Shown piece after piece: positions 1 to 6,162 of a DNA stretch of 8,092 nucleotides (position 1 is the first letter of the stretch; each line of letters begins with the position of its first letter). The stretch spans positions 1 through 8,092 of the forward strand of contig CACZAK010000198.1 in assembly GCA_902779075.1 (NCBI GenBank). The letters run 5' to 3'. The notes under the pieces are model-generated. The model was not told the origin of the DNA. It did not search any database and was given only the letters and a program-made list of their open reading frames with translations. Origin of the DNA: an uncultured bacterium (lineage in GTDB: Bacteria > Verrucomicrobiota > Kiritimatiellia > RFP12 > UBA1067). A program made the translations under genes and the position numbers.

Positions 1-1090
1 CGCGTCTGATGATGCCCCCGCTCCCCGCCGCCGCGACGATCTGGAGGATGCGCTTCTTCGCCTTCTCGTCGCCGTTCTCGGCGACGGTCTCCTTCACGGC
101 GCGGACGAGGTCGCCCACGAGGTACCGCACGAGGCGGCAGGCGTATGTGGCGTCGTCCTCGGTGATGACGGCCCTGGCTCCGCTCCGCCCCACGGCGAGG
201 ATGAGCGCCACCCGTCGGGCGTTCTCCAGCGCCTTGCCGTAGAGGTAGTTCGTCTCGTCGCCCGACCTGTCGGCCTTGGTCATCTTGCGGAAGATCTCGT
301 CGTTGAACGCCTCGAACGCCGCCCTTGCGCCGTCCTCGCACGGCACTGTGCGCACCGCCGCCGGTGCGTCCTTCCACGTCAACACCTCCGCCCGCACGCG
401 GGCGGGGACTTCCGTCTCCGGCATGAAGCGCGGCTTCGGACGCGTCTTCGAGATGAAGAACAGGTTCCTCGCGAGCCAGCCGTCCCGCAGGTCCGTCTTG
501 GAGACGCCGTCGAAGAAAATCTGCGGCTGCGTCATGCCGAAGAGGCACACGTGCGGGTTGTCGATCACGGCGGGCTCCGCCTCCTTGTCGCCCTTGGGGA
601 CGCGCTGCTTGCCTTTCCACCGCCCGCCCGCGCAGCTCCACAGCTCCAGGAGCGCGGGCTTGAGCGCGTGAAGGGGTGAGCCGGATGCCTTGGCATCCGT
701 CACGCTCGCGAAGAAGTGCCCCGCCTCGTCGATGAGGATGGCGAAACGCGGGTTGCGCCGCAGCGCGTATTCCACCGCCGAGTCGCTCGTCACCTGTCCG
801 AGACGCAGGTTCGTGGCCTCGCACGCGTCGAGCGCGCGGGAGACGGCCTTGAGCGCGTGGTCCTTGCCGCAGGACGTGAACCCCACGCCAATCACGAAGA
901 GGTTCGTGCGCTGTCCGCTCTCGTCCTTGAAGTGCCGCCCGTAGAGCGTGCCCGCGAGACAGAGCGCGGAGGCAAGTGCGAATACCGGCTGCGGACATAC
1001 TGCGGTCTCGTTGATCCAGTCCATCGCCTCCTCCACGAACCCGCCTGGATGCTGGAGGTCTTTGGGAAGGTTGTTTTCGGCGTCAGCCAT
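1..1090 (-). CDS. P-loop ATPase, DUF3987 / phage primase-helicase-like (C-terminus beyond the window)
   Basis: The gene reads leftwards from ATG at 1090 and stays open for 363 codons to the window edge, so its 3' end is missing. Visible motifs are a Walker A loop around residues 70-77 (GFTSCGKD, a GxxxxGKD form) and a Walker B at 116-122 (FAILIDE). Residues 101-110 (TSDSAVEYAL) and an Arg in GWLARN (about 208) are placed as in DUF3987-type or phage primase-helicase ATPases. An N-terminal hydrophobic helical stretch (about 33-50) precedes the P-loop, as in that family. The end visible here may begin a winged-helix region. The start is supported by a GGAGGTG Shine-Dalgarno sequence 5 nt upstream and by an 8-nt overlap (ATGGCTGA) with the stop of the preceding gene, which implies translational coupling. 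The likely role is ATP-driven DNA work on a mobile or integrated element; that role is inferred, while the ATPase fold is well supported. Confidence 0.7.
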   Translation of the reverse strand, partial: MADAENNLPKDLQHPGGFVEEAMDWINETAVCPQPVFALASALCLAGTLYGRHFKDESGQRTNLFVIGVGFTSCGKDHALKAVSRALDACEATNLRLGQVTSDSAVEYALRRNPRFAILIDEAGHFFASVTDAKASGSPLHALKPALLELWSCAGGRWKGKQRVPKGDKEAEPAVIDNPHVCLFGMTQPQIFFDGVSKTDLRDGWLARNLFFISKTRPKPRFMPETEVPARVRAEVLTWKDAPAAVRTVPCEDGARAAFEAFNDEIFRKMTKADRSGDETNYLYGKALENARRVALILAVGRSGARAVITEDDATYACRLVRYLVGDLVRAVKETVAENGDEKAKKRILQIVAAAGSGGIIRR

Positions 1091-1451
1091 GGCGCACCTC
1101 CCTTGCGATTAGGTGCTGCCCGTGACGCGCAAGCCACCAGAGACGGTCTGCCGTGATGGTCTTTGAACGGAATATCCGGCGCAGCGCGGCCATGCATTCG
1201 TCGAGCGACATCCTTTCCGCAGGGAACTCCACCAGCAGGAACCCGTTCAGGTCTAGCGGGTCGATGAAGAACGCCTCCCCGGCGTGTTCCCGTTCCCACT
1301 TCGACCCGTCCGGGTCTGCCTGCGCCTCGCGGAACTCCTCGATCTCCTCGGTCGTGAGGTTCCCGTACCTCCCCGCGAGGAAGTCGGCGCACTTCGCATT
1401 CAGCTCCTTGACGGCACTTGTGGCGTCTAAGGACGTTTGATGTTTATTCAT
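1083..1451 (-). CDS. Small protein of unknown function, coupled to the ATPase gene
   Basis: This is a 122-aa acidic to neutral protein with no signal peptide or membrane segment, and I do not recognise its family. It has an N-terminal helix rich in charged residues (about 30-45, NLTTEEIEEFREAQ), a hydrophobic central strand (about 60-77, AFFIDPLDLNGFLLVEF) and a basic C-terminal part (RRIFRSKTITADRLWWLARH). I chose ATG at 1451 because GGAG lies 9 nt upstream; an in-frame start at 1508 would add 19 residues without comparable support. Its TGA at 1085-1083 lies inside the first codons of the downstream ATPase, so the two are very likely one operon and may act together. It could be an accessory or regulatory partner of the ATPase, but the sequence does not show what it does. 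Confidence 0.7.
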   Translation of the reverse strand: MNKHQTSLDATSAVKELNAKCADFLAGRYGNLTTEEIEEFREAQADPDGSKWEREHAGEAFFIDPLDLNGFLLVEFPAERMSLDECMAALRRIFRSKTITADRLWWLARHGQHLIAREVRHG

Positions 1452-1502
1452 TGCTCTGTTCTCCGTCCGCGCTGGCTTAACTGCCTTCGGCGGGGAACGA
1501 TT

Positions 1503-1525
1503 CTCCACCTGGCGCAGACGTGGAG
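1503..1525. repeat. Short inverted repeat upstream of the small-protein gene
   Basis: CTCCAC at 1503-1508 is perfectly complementary to GTGGAG at 1520-1525, with an 11-nt loop. It lies about 50-75 nt upstream of the ATG at 1451 on the minus strand, where a 5' leader or an operator could be. A 6-bp match of this kind can arise by chance. I found no convincing -10 element paired with the TTGACA-like sequence just beyond it (TTGACA on the minus strand at 1548-1543). Confidence 0.25.
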
Positions 1526-1590
1526 CATTGTCACATGCAAAATGTCAAGAAACGGCTTTCGAGACTTTTTGGAGTCGGGGAAAACGGAAC

Positions 1591-1623
1591 AAAAAAACGA
1601 CGCCGCCCTTTTTTAGGACGGCG
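1591..1623 (-). terminator. Rho-independent terminator of the 473-aa gene
   Basis: Read on the minus strand, an 8-bp stem with one mismatch (arms 1623-1616 and 1608-1601, CGCCGTCC with GGGCGGCG) encloses a 7-nt A-rich loop. After three bases comes a run of seven T (1597-1591). It lies 53 nt after the TAA of the 473-aa gene and upstream of the next minus-strand gene. It should therefore separate the two transcription units. Confidence 0.75.
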
Positions 1624-1676
1624 CATGGAGCGGAACGGAAAAATCTCCGCGAGACGAATAAGTCGCTTGACGCGCT

Positions 1677-3098
1677 TTAGTGAGACTTTTTCCTGCCGAT
1701 GCGGTTCGTGCGCGCGCGGAGCACGCTCTTGAACGCTTCTGGCGTATCGATCGGCGGATCAAGCGCGCCGAGTTCGCGGCGGTAGTGGCGGAACACGTCA
1801 GCGTGCGTCACCTTGCGTCCGCTCACGCCCCTGCCATGGACGACGTTCGGGTTCCGCCGCCCGGTTTCCCAGTAGTGCCAGCACTTCTCCTGGATGTCCT
1901 CGTCGTAGATCCGCCGCGCGCCGCCGCGCCCGGGGCGCACCGCTTTCGCGATGGTCTCGCCGGATTTCTTCGTAAGCTCCACCTTCAGGGGCGGATCCTC
2001 GCCCAGCTTCGCGGCGGCGATATCGGCACTCAGCCGTTCGCGAGCCGACTTCAGGGTGTCGAGAAAGGACGCGAGGTCGGCTTTGACCGCAAGGGAGTGT
2101 TCGGCACGGCTGAAGTCGCCGCCGTGTTTCTCAAACAGGGACTTGGCGAGCACGAAATCGTTTGCCGACTCCGATCCGACACGGCGCGCAAGCGCGATGG
2201 CGGCATCGACGTACCGGACGATTTCGCGCCCCAGCTCCAGTTTCGCGCGCGTCTCTTCGGTTTCCTCGCTTGCGAAATCCATTCCGATGTCGGCGTAGTA
2301 GTTTGTCCGCTTGGGATCGTCGCAGAAGAACAAGTCCATGTCATGGAACTTGTAGTAGAAGAGCGTGGTGGACGTCTGGAGAACCTTGGAGAGCATCTGC
2401 CAGTCGGGCGACCGGCCTGCTGGCGGAGCCGGCGCAACGCCGCCCTGGACTTCATCTGCAAGGAGGGAGAAGCATGAAACGAGCGCCGCGACATTCTGGG
2501 CGAAACCCTTCATCTCGTACTTGTGGTTGTGCAGGGCGACGGCACGACTCCCTTGCGTCGCCTCCTCCGCGGTCATGCCCTCATTGGGATAGAACGTCTT
2601 GTAGCCGCCAGACCTGTCAACGGGATGCACGGGCACCTTGGGCCAGATGTTGGCGCGCTCGCGCACGTCCATGAAGCTGACCTCGGTGATCAGCGAGTCG
2701 TAGCAGTCCTCGAACTCCCTGGCGAGCCGCCGGGCCTCGGCTTCGTCCGTGTCACCGTCTCCCGTGAAAACCAGGCGCATCAGGTCGAGGCGCAGGGCGA
2801 CGATGCGCGGAAGCAGAAACGAATCGATGCGTTTGGCGATCTGGCCCAGCATGAACACGGCATCTTCGACAAGACGCCTCGCCTTGAAGAAGCGTCCCCG
2901 CCGCTTGTGCGCAAAGGCCGAGGCCAGGGTCTCCGATGTGACACCGCGCATCATGCAGGGCGTCATGAGGATGAAATTGTCGGCATGGTCGGTTCCAAGC
3001 CATACGACGATGTGTTTGAGCGACATCTCCAGCTGAAAGCGTCCGTCGTGCCTGTTCCGCGACGAATCATTGAGATTGCAGTTGCCATTCATTGTCAT
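1677..3098 (-). CDS. Uncharacterised 473-aa protein with basic C-terminal region
   Basis: I do not recognise this protein. It has no signal peptide or membrane helix, so it is probably cytoplasmic. Residues about 58-150 are helical and rich in Arg and Ala (LASAFAHKRRGRFFKARRLVEDA...). A central part (about 165-270) contains aromatic and His-rich stretches such as ALHNHKYEMKGFAQN and FHDMDLFFCDDP. The region from about 285 to 365 is predicted to be long helices, possibly coiled coil. The last 80 residues are strongly basic (RPGRGGARRIY, VHGRGVSGRKVTH, RARTNRIGRKKSH) and contain an aromatic helix (DIQEKCWHYWETG), which suggests a nucleic-acid-binding tail. ATG 3098 was chosen because AAAGGA stands 7 nt upstream; ATG 3092 and an ATG at 3131 are possible alternatives. 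It is transcribed divergently from the nuclease-methyltransferase gene, so it could share regulation with it. It has its own promoter and terminator. Confidence 0.75.
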   Translation of the reverse strand: MTMNGNCNLNDSSRNRHDGRFQLEMSLKHIVVWLGTDHADNFILMTPCMMRGVTSETLASAFAHKRRGRFFKARRLVEDAVFMLGQIAKRIDSFLLPRIVALRLDLMRLVFTGDGDTDEAEARRLAREFEDCYDSLITEVSFMDVRERANIWPKVPVHPVDRSGGYKTFYPNEGMTAEEATQGSRAVALHNHKYEMKGFAQNVAALVSCFSLLADEVQGGVAPAPPAGRSPDWQMLSKVLQTSTTLFYYKFHDMDLFFCDDPKRTNYYADIGMDFASEETEETRAKLELGREIVRYVDAAIALARRVGSESANDFVLAKSLFEKHGGDFSRAEHSLAVKADLASFLDTLKSARERLSADIAAAKLGEDPPLKVELTKKSGETIAKAVRPGRGGARRIYDEDIQEKCWHYWETGRRNPNVVHGRGVSGRKVTHADVFRHYRRELGALDPPIDTPEAFKSVLRARTNRIGRKKSH

Positions 3099-3121
3099 TC
3101 TGATTTCCTTTGCCGCCGCAC

Positions 3122-3130
3122 AGTATATCA
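3122..3130 (-). promoter_or_regulatory. Extended -10 promoter for the 473-aa gene
   Basis: On the minus strand the sequence TGATATACT gives an extended -10 element (TGnTATACT), about 24 nt before the ATG at 3098. No -35 hexamer matches at 16-18 nt spacing (GCGGGG sits there), which is tolerable for an extended -10 promoter. Transcription would start near 3115, leaving a short leader that contains the AAAGGA ribosome binding site at 3111-3106. Confidence 0.5.
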
Positions 3131-3145
3131 AATTATCACAACGCC

Positions 3146-3238
3146 CCGCGCCGTAATATTACGGTTCGAACCGCCTTTTTCTCTGCGGCTCTGCCTTTCA
3201 ACTTCACTGCGTGAGATTACGGCGCGGAATCACGGCGG
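3146..3238. promoter_or_regulatory. Palindrome cluster with ATYACGG boxes in the divergent intergenic region
   Basis: A perfect 14-bp palindrome, CCGTAATATTACGG (3151-3164), overlaps by 3 bp a perfect 12-bp palindrome, CGGTTCGAACCG (3162-3173). CCGCGCCGTAAT (3146-3157) recurs as its exact inverse, ATTACGGCGCGG, at 3216-3227. A further related box, ATCACGGCGG, lies at 3229-3238. ATYACGG therefore occurs four times, in both orientations, between two divergent genes and just upstream of the minus-strand promoter. This looks like an operator for a dimeric regulator. The binding protein is not evident in the window. Confidence 0.45.
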
Positions 3239-3266
3239 TCGCAACGGGGCGAGACCCTCCCCGCCT

Positions 3267-3443
3267 CGTACCCCAGTCTAGCGCGTTGCTACACTCCAGT
3301 CTAGGACGCTCTTACACCCCAGTCCAAGAGGCTCCTACACTCCAGTCTAAGAGGCTCCTACACCCCAGTCTAAGAGGCTCCTACACCCCAGTCCGAGAGA
3401 CCATTACACTCCAGTCTAGCAATGGTTTGCATCCTAGCCCGGC
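3267..3443. repeat. 23-bp tandem repeat array, about 7.5 copies
   Basis: Units start at 3267, 3290, 3313, 3336, 3359, 3382, 3405 and a degenerate partial copy at 3428, with an exact 23-bp period. The consensus is TACACYCCAGTC followed by TAAGAGGCTCC. The best copies (3336-3358 and 3359-3381) differ at one base, while edge copies diverge in their second half. Copies abut directly without spacers, so it is not CRISPR. The RNA could form a weak 5-bp hairpin (AGUCU-AAG-AGGCU) in three of the units. The array lies between the palindrome cluster and the start of the nuclease-methyltransferase gene. Possible roles are a protein-binding array, a copy-number-variable leader, or a translated repeat; the sequence does not decide between them. 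Confidence 0.85.
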
Positions 3444-3463
3444 AACGAAGTGCGAGTACGAAT

Positions 3464-3471
3464 GGGGGAGG
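3464..3471 (+). promoter_or_regulatory. Strong ribosome binding site that favours the TTG 3481 start
   Basis: GGGGGAGG is nearly the full anti-16S complement and stands 9 nt before the in-frame TTG at 3481. The alternative in-frame GTG at 3517 has only weak purine stretches upstream at poor spacing. The GTG at 3211 has no Shine-Dalgarno sequence. Confidence 0.5.
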
Positions 3472-3480
3472 AAAAAAGCA

Positions 3481-6120
3481 TTGCCGCCGGAACTGGGAAA
3501 TGGTAAACTTGTCGCCGTGAAGGAAAATCCCATAGCCGCATATTCCGGCATCCGCGAGGAAGAACTGAAGAACCGCGTCGCGGCAGAGTACTTTGGCAAG
3601 TACGATTGCGGCCGCATACCCGGCAACATCGACTTCTGCGTGTCGCCGAAACGTCGTGACCCGCGCCAGATGACATTCATCACCGACGCCCCGATCCTCT
3701 GGGCCGAGGCCAAGAACCATCCGACGGACGTACACCGCATGCTCGCGCAGCTGATTCTCACCATCAAGGGCGAGCTGAAGGGCAACGTCGAGCCGCCGCG
3801 CTTCGTAGGATGCTTCGACAACGAGAAGATCGCCTTCGTCGAATACCACTACATCCTGCCAGTGTTCAACCTGAACGACTTCAACTGGACGCAGACGCCA
3901 TCCTCCGTAGATGACAAGACCGTTGAAACCGTGCGCGGCGTAGTGCCGGCCGAGAAAATCGTCGTGTTCCGCTTCGGCGCGGACGACGTGGAGATCAAGG
4001 CGTTCGTCGCCCGCAACTTCGCGTCCGGCGAATCCCCCGCGCTCGCCACGCCCATCGACCGCAACAACTTCACCTTCATCTACCAGAAATGGCGCGCCGA
4101 GGTAATGCCGCACATCGACGCGCCGTGGGACGTCCTCAAGAAGAAGTACGCCCTCTACGACCGCGACTTCTTCCTTGCCGAGATGAACGTCGATGACAAC
4201 GGCACCCCCGAGGTCGTGGACGACCGCCCCGCAGAGGACTTCTACATCACCTTCGACGCGAACGACAAGAAGCCGTATTGCATCCACCGCAAGAACGAGG
4301 ACGAGTTCGACATCACCATGTCGTTCGGATTCAAGCCCGACGGCCTTGCCGCGTATTCGGCGTTCTGGCGGCGGTACAAGCGTCCGCCCAAGCGCGAATA
4401 CTGGGACTTCATCGTCTCTCGCCTCGATCTGCTCGTCCCGCAGGACGTGCGCGAGCGCAAGGGGTCGTTCTTCACGCCCGCAATCTGGGTGGAGAAGAGC
4501 CAGCAGTACCTCGCCGCCGTGCTTGGCGAGAACTGGCAGGACGAATACTACGTATGGGACTGCGCGGGCGGCACGGGCAACCTCGAAGTCGGTCTCATGA
4601 ACAAGTACCGCGTCTGGGTCTCCACGCTTGACCAGCAAGATGTCGATGTGATTCGCGAACGCATCAAGAACGGCGCGAACCTCCTCGACAGCCACGTGTT
4701 CCGCTTCGACTTCCTCAACGATTCCTTTGACAAACTGCCCGAAGACCTGCGCGACGTCATCAGCGATGCCGAAAAGCGCAAACGGCTTGTTATCTACATC
4801 AATCCGCCGTATGCGGAACATTCAAATCGGAAGGTGATTGTCGGGACTGGCGAAAATAGGACTAGCGTAGCGAAAGATAGTGTGGTTTACGCGGAATTTA
4901 CAAACATGGTCGGTACCGCGACACGAGAACTGTATATCCAATTCTTTTTGCGCATCTACAAAGAAATGCAGGGTGCGATATTGGCTTCGTTTAGCACGAT
5001 GAAGTTCGTCTGTTCCCAGAATTGCGCCAAGTTCAGGAAGTATTGGAGGGCTACTTTTAGGAGGGGATTTATCTGCCCAGCCGATACCTTTGACAATGTT
5101 TCAGGTTCGTTTCCTATCGCTTTTACCATTTGGCAGCTTGATGGTTTAAAAGAAATGTGTGGGGCAAGCGTTGATGTCATAGACAGAGACTCTAATTTCC
5201 TGGGTACAAGGAACTTCCATTCTTCCATGCCGGGTTCAATGATAAGCGACTGGTTGCGAAAGTATTATGACGTACATTCACCTGAAACGATGGCATACAT
5301 GTCACTGCCAGGCGTTAGTATGCAACAGCGCGCAAGTCTTTTCATCACATCCAAGCCAACTGAAAGCGATGTGAAGCAACATAAGGTTGCAAGGATAACA
5401 CCTCGCAATCTGATTCCGTTTGCAGTATATCTCGCTGTACGGCATTGCATTGTATTGACATGGGAAAACAACAAAGACGAATTCTGCTATCCAAATGAAA
5501 AGTGGATTGAGGATGTGGGATTCCAAAGTGATTGCCTTGTATTCACGTTGTTTGACAATGTGGTAAAGTCCGCAGACGGCGTGAACCACTGGATTCCGTT
5601 CACGGAAGAGGAGGTGTCTGCGAAGAGCTGTTTCAAGAGCCACTTCATGAGCGACTTCATAAACGGCAGGGCAGGAAGCACGTTGTCTGCCGATGCGGCG
5701 CGGACGGAGCCCGTGCCATACCAAAGCGAATTCGATTTGGACACCTCTCCCAATCTCCAAGGCTCCAAAACACCCAGCAGCGAAAGCGACGCCTCATCAC
5801 AATCTCCCAATCCTGTTAATCCCGTTAATTTTGTCAAAAAAGAAAACCTCTCCTCTGCCGCCCGTGCAGTCCTTGATGCTGGGCGCGAGCTTTGGCGCTA
5901 CTACCATGCCCAGCCGAACGCCAATCCAAACGCCTCCTACTACGACATTCGGCTTCATTTCCAAGGGGTGAAGCGCACCGCATCCGGCAAGGAGCAGATG
6001 AACGCCACGTCCTCCGATGCGACCTACAACGCGCTTCTGGCCAATCTCCGCGCCGCACACAAAACACTCGCCGCGCAGATCGCGCCGAAGGTGTACGAGT
6101 ACGGATTCCTGAAAGCGTAG
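3481..6120 (+). CDS. Type IIG-like restriction-modification enzyme: nuclease domain fused to N6-adenine DNA methyltransferase
   Basis: The protein is 879 aa from TTG 3481; GTG 3517 (867 aa) is an alternative start, and the frame is open back to GTG 3211 (969 aa). The N-terminal part shows a PD-(D/E)XK-like arrangement: EEELKNRVAAEYF (26-38), Asp51 in GNIDF, and Glu76-x-Lys78 in LWAEAKN. Downstream come RPPKREYWDF and a conserved-looking LVPQDVRERKGSFFTP segment. Then methyltransferase motif I, AGGTGNL (362-368, SAM binding), and motif IV, NPPY (441-444, the catalytic motif of amino-methyltransferases). FPIAFTIWQL (about 544) also fits this class. The C-terminal region (about 790-879) follows a low-complexity linker and may belong to target recognition. 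The expected reactions are methylation of adenine in a recognition site and cleavage of unmodified DNA. The motif order fits the gamma class and type IIG layout, and I recall similar full-length proteins annotated only as DNA methyltransferases. Nuclease activity is inferred. GC content drops in the 3' half. Confidence 0.8.
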   Translation: MPPELGNGKLVAVKENPIAAYSGIREEELKNRVAAEYFGKYDCGRIPGNIDFCVSPKRRDPRQMTFITDAPILWAEAKNHPTDVHRMLAQLILTIKGELKGNVEPPRFVGCFDNEKIAFVEYHYILPVFNLNDFNWTQTPSSVDDKTVETVRGVVPAEKIVVFRFGADDVEIKAFVARNFASGESPALATPIDRNNFTFIYQKWRAEVMPHIDAPWDVLKKKYALYDRDFFLAEMNVDDNGTPEVVDDRPAEDFYITFDANDKKPYCIHRKNEDEFDITMSFGFKPDGLAAYSAFWRRYKRPPKREYWDFIVSRLDLLVPQDVRERKGSFFTPAIWVEKSQQYLAAVLGENWQDEYYVWDCAGGTGNLEVGLMNKYRVWVSTLDQQDVDVIRERIKNGANLLDSHVFRFDFLNDSFDKLPEDLRDVISDAEKRKRLVIYINPPYAEHSNRKVIVGTGENRTSVAKDSVVYAEFTNMVGTATRELYIQFFLRIYKEMQGAILASFSTMKFVCSQNCAKFRKYWRATFRRGFICPADTFDNVSGSFPIAFTIWQLDGLKEMCGASVDVIDRDSNFLGTRNFHSSMPGSMISDWLRKYYDVHSPETMAYMSLPGVSMQQRASLFITSKPTESDVKQHKVARITPRNLIPFAVYLAVRHCIVLTWENNKDEFCYPNEKWIEDVGFQSDCLVFTLFDNVVKSADGVNHWIPFTEEEVSAKSCFKSHFMSDFINGRAGSTLSADAARTEPVPYQSEFDLDTSPNLQGSKTPSSESDASSQSPNPVNPVNFVKKENLSSAARAVLDAGRELWRYYHAQPNANPNASYYDIRLHFQGVKRTASGKEQMNATSSDATYNALLANLRAAHKTLAAQIAPKVYEYGFLKA
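5741..5842. repeat. Low-complexity linker resembling two dispersed short repeats inside the methyltransferase gene
   Basis: Two unlike stretches sit in frame. One is CTCCCAATCTCCAAGGCTCC (5745-5764), of a kind seen on the opposite strand as Trp/Gly/Leu-rich dispersed repeats. The other is AATCTCCCAATCCTGTTAAT with the following CCCGTTAATTTTGTC (5801-5835), containing the internal duplication CTGTTAAT/CCGTTAAT. They encode a Ser/Pro/Asn-rich linker (SPNLQGSKTPSSESDASSQ, then SPNPVNPVNFVKKEN) between the domain ending in FINGRAGS and the C-terminal domain. That these are genome-wide dispersed repeats is my recollection of similar sequences and was not tested. Confidence 0.4.
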
Positions 6121-6162
6121 CAGTGTTTTGGTGTGGTAATAAAGCAAGAAGGAGATTAAAGC

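Noticed and set aside
892..1392. Minus-strand frame of 166 codons overlapping the small protein and the ATPase
   Set aside because: Its Arg/Pro/Gly-rich composition is typical of a shifted frame, and it spans the junction of two better supported, coupled genes.
1525..1548. Promoter for the minus-strand small-protein gene (TTGACA at 1548-1543)
   Set aside because: No acceptable -10 hexamer is found at 16-18 nt spacing; the GACAAT nearby is only 10 nt away.
1520..1732. Plus-strand basic 70-codon frame upstream of 1732
   Set aside because: It crosses the minus-strand terminator and the end of the 473-aa gene; its Lys/Arg richness comes from the A-tract and GC-rich stem.
1680..3281. Two plus-strand open frames (1680-2477 and 2523-3281) opposite the 473-aa gene
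   Set aside because: They are shadows; the minus strand has a promoter, ribosome binding site and terminator for one continuous gene across the same bases.
3267..3443. CRISPR array
   Set aside because: The 23-bp units abut without unique spacers and no cas-like gene is present.
3370..4821. Long open frame on the minus strand opposite the methyltransferase (483 codons)
   Set aside because: It is an antisense shadow of GC-rich codons; the plus strand carries clear nuclease and methyltransferase motifs, and this frame is Val/Asp/Glu-rich without any recognisable domain.
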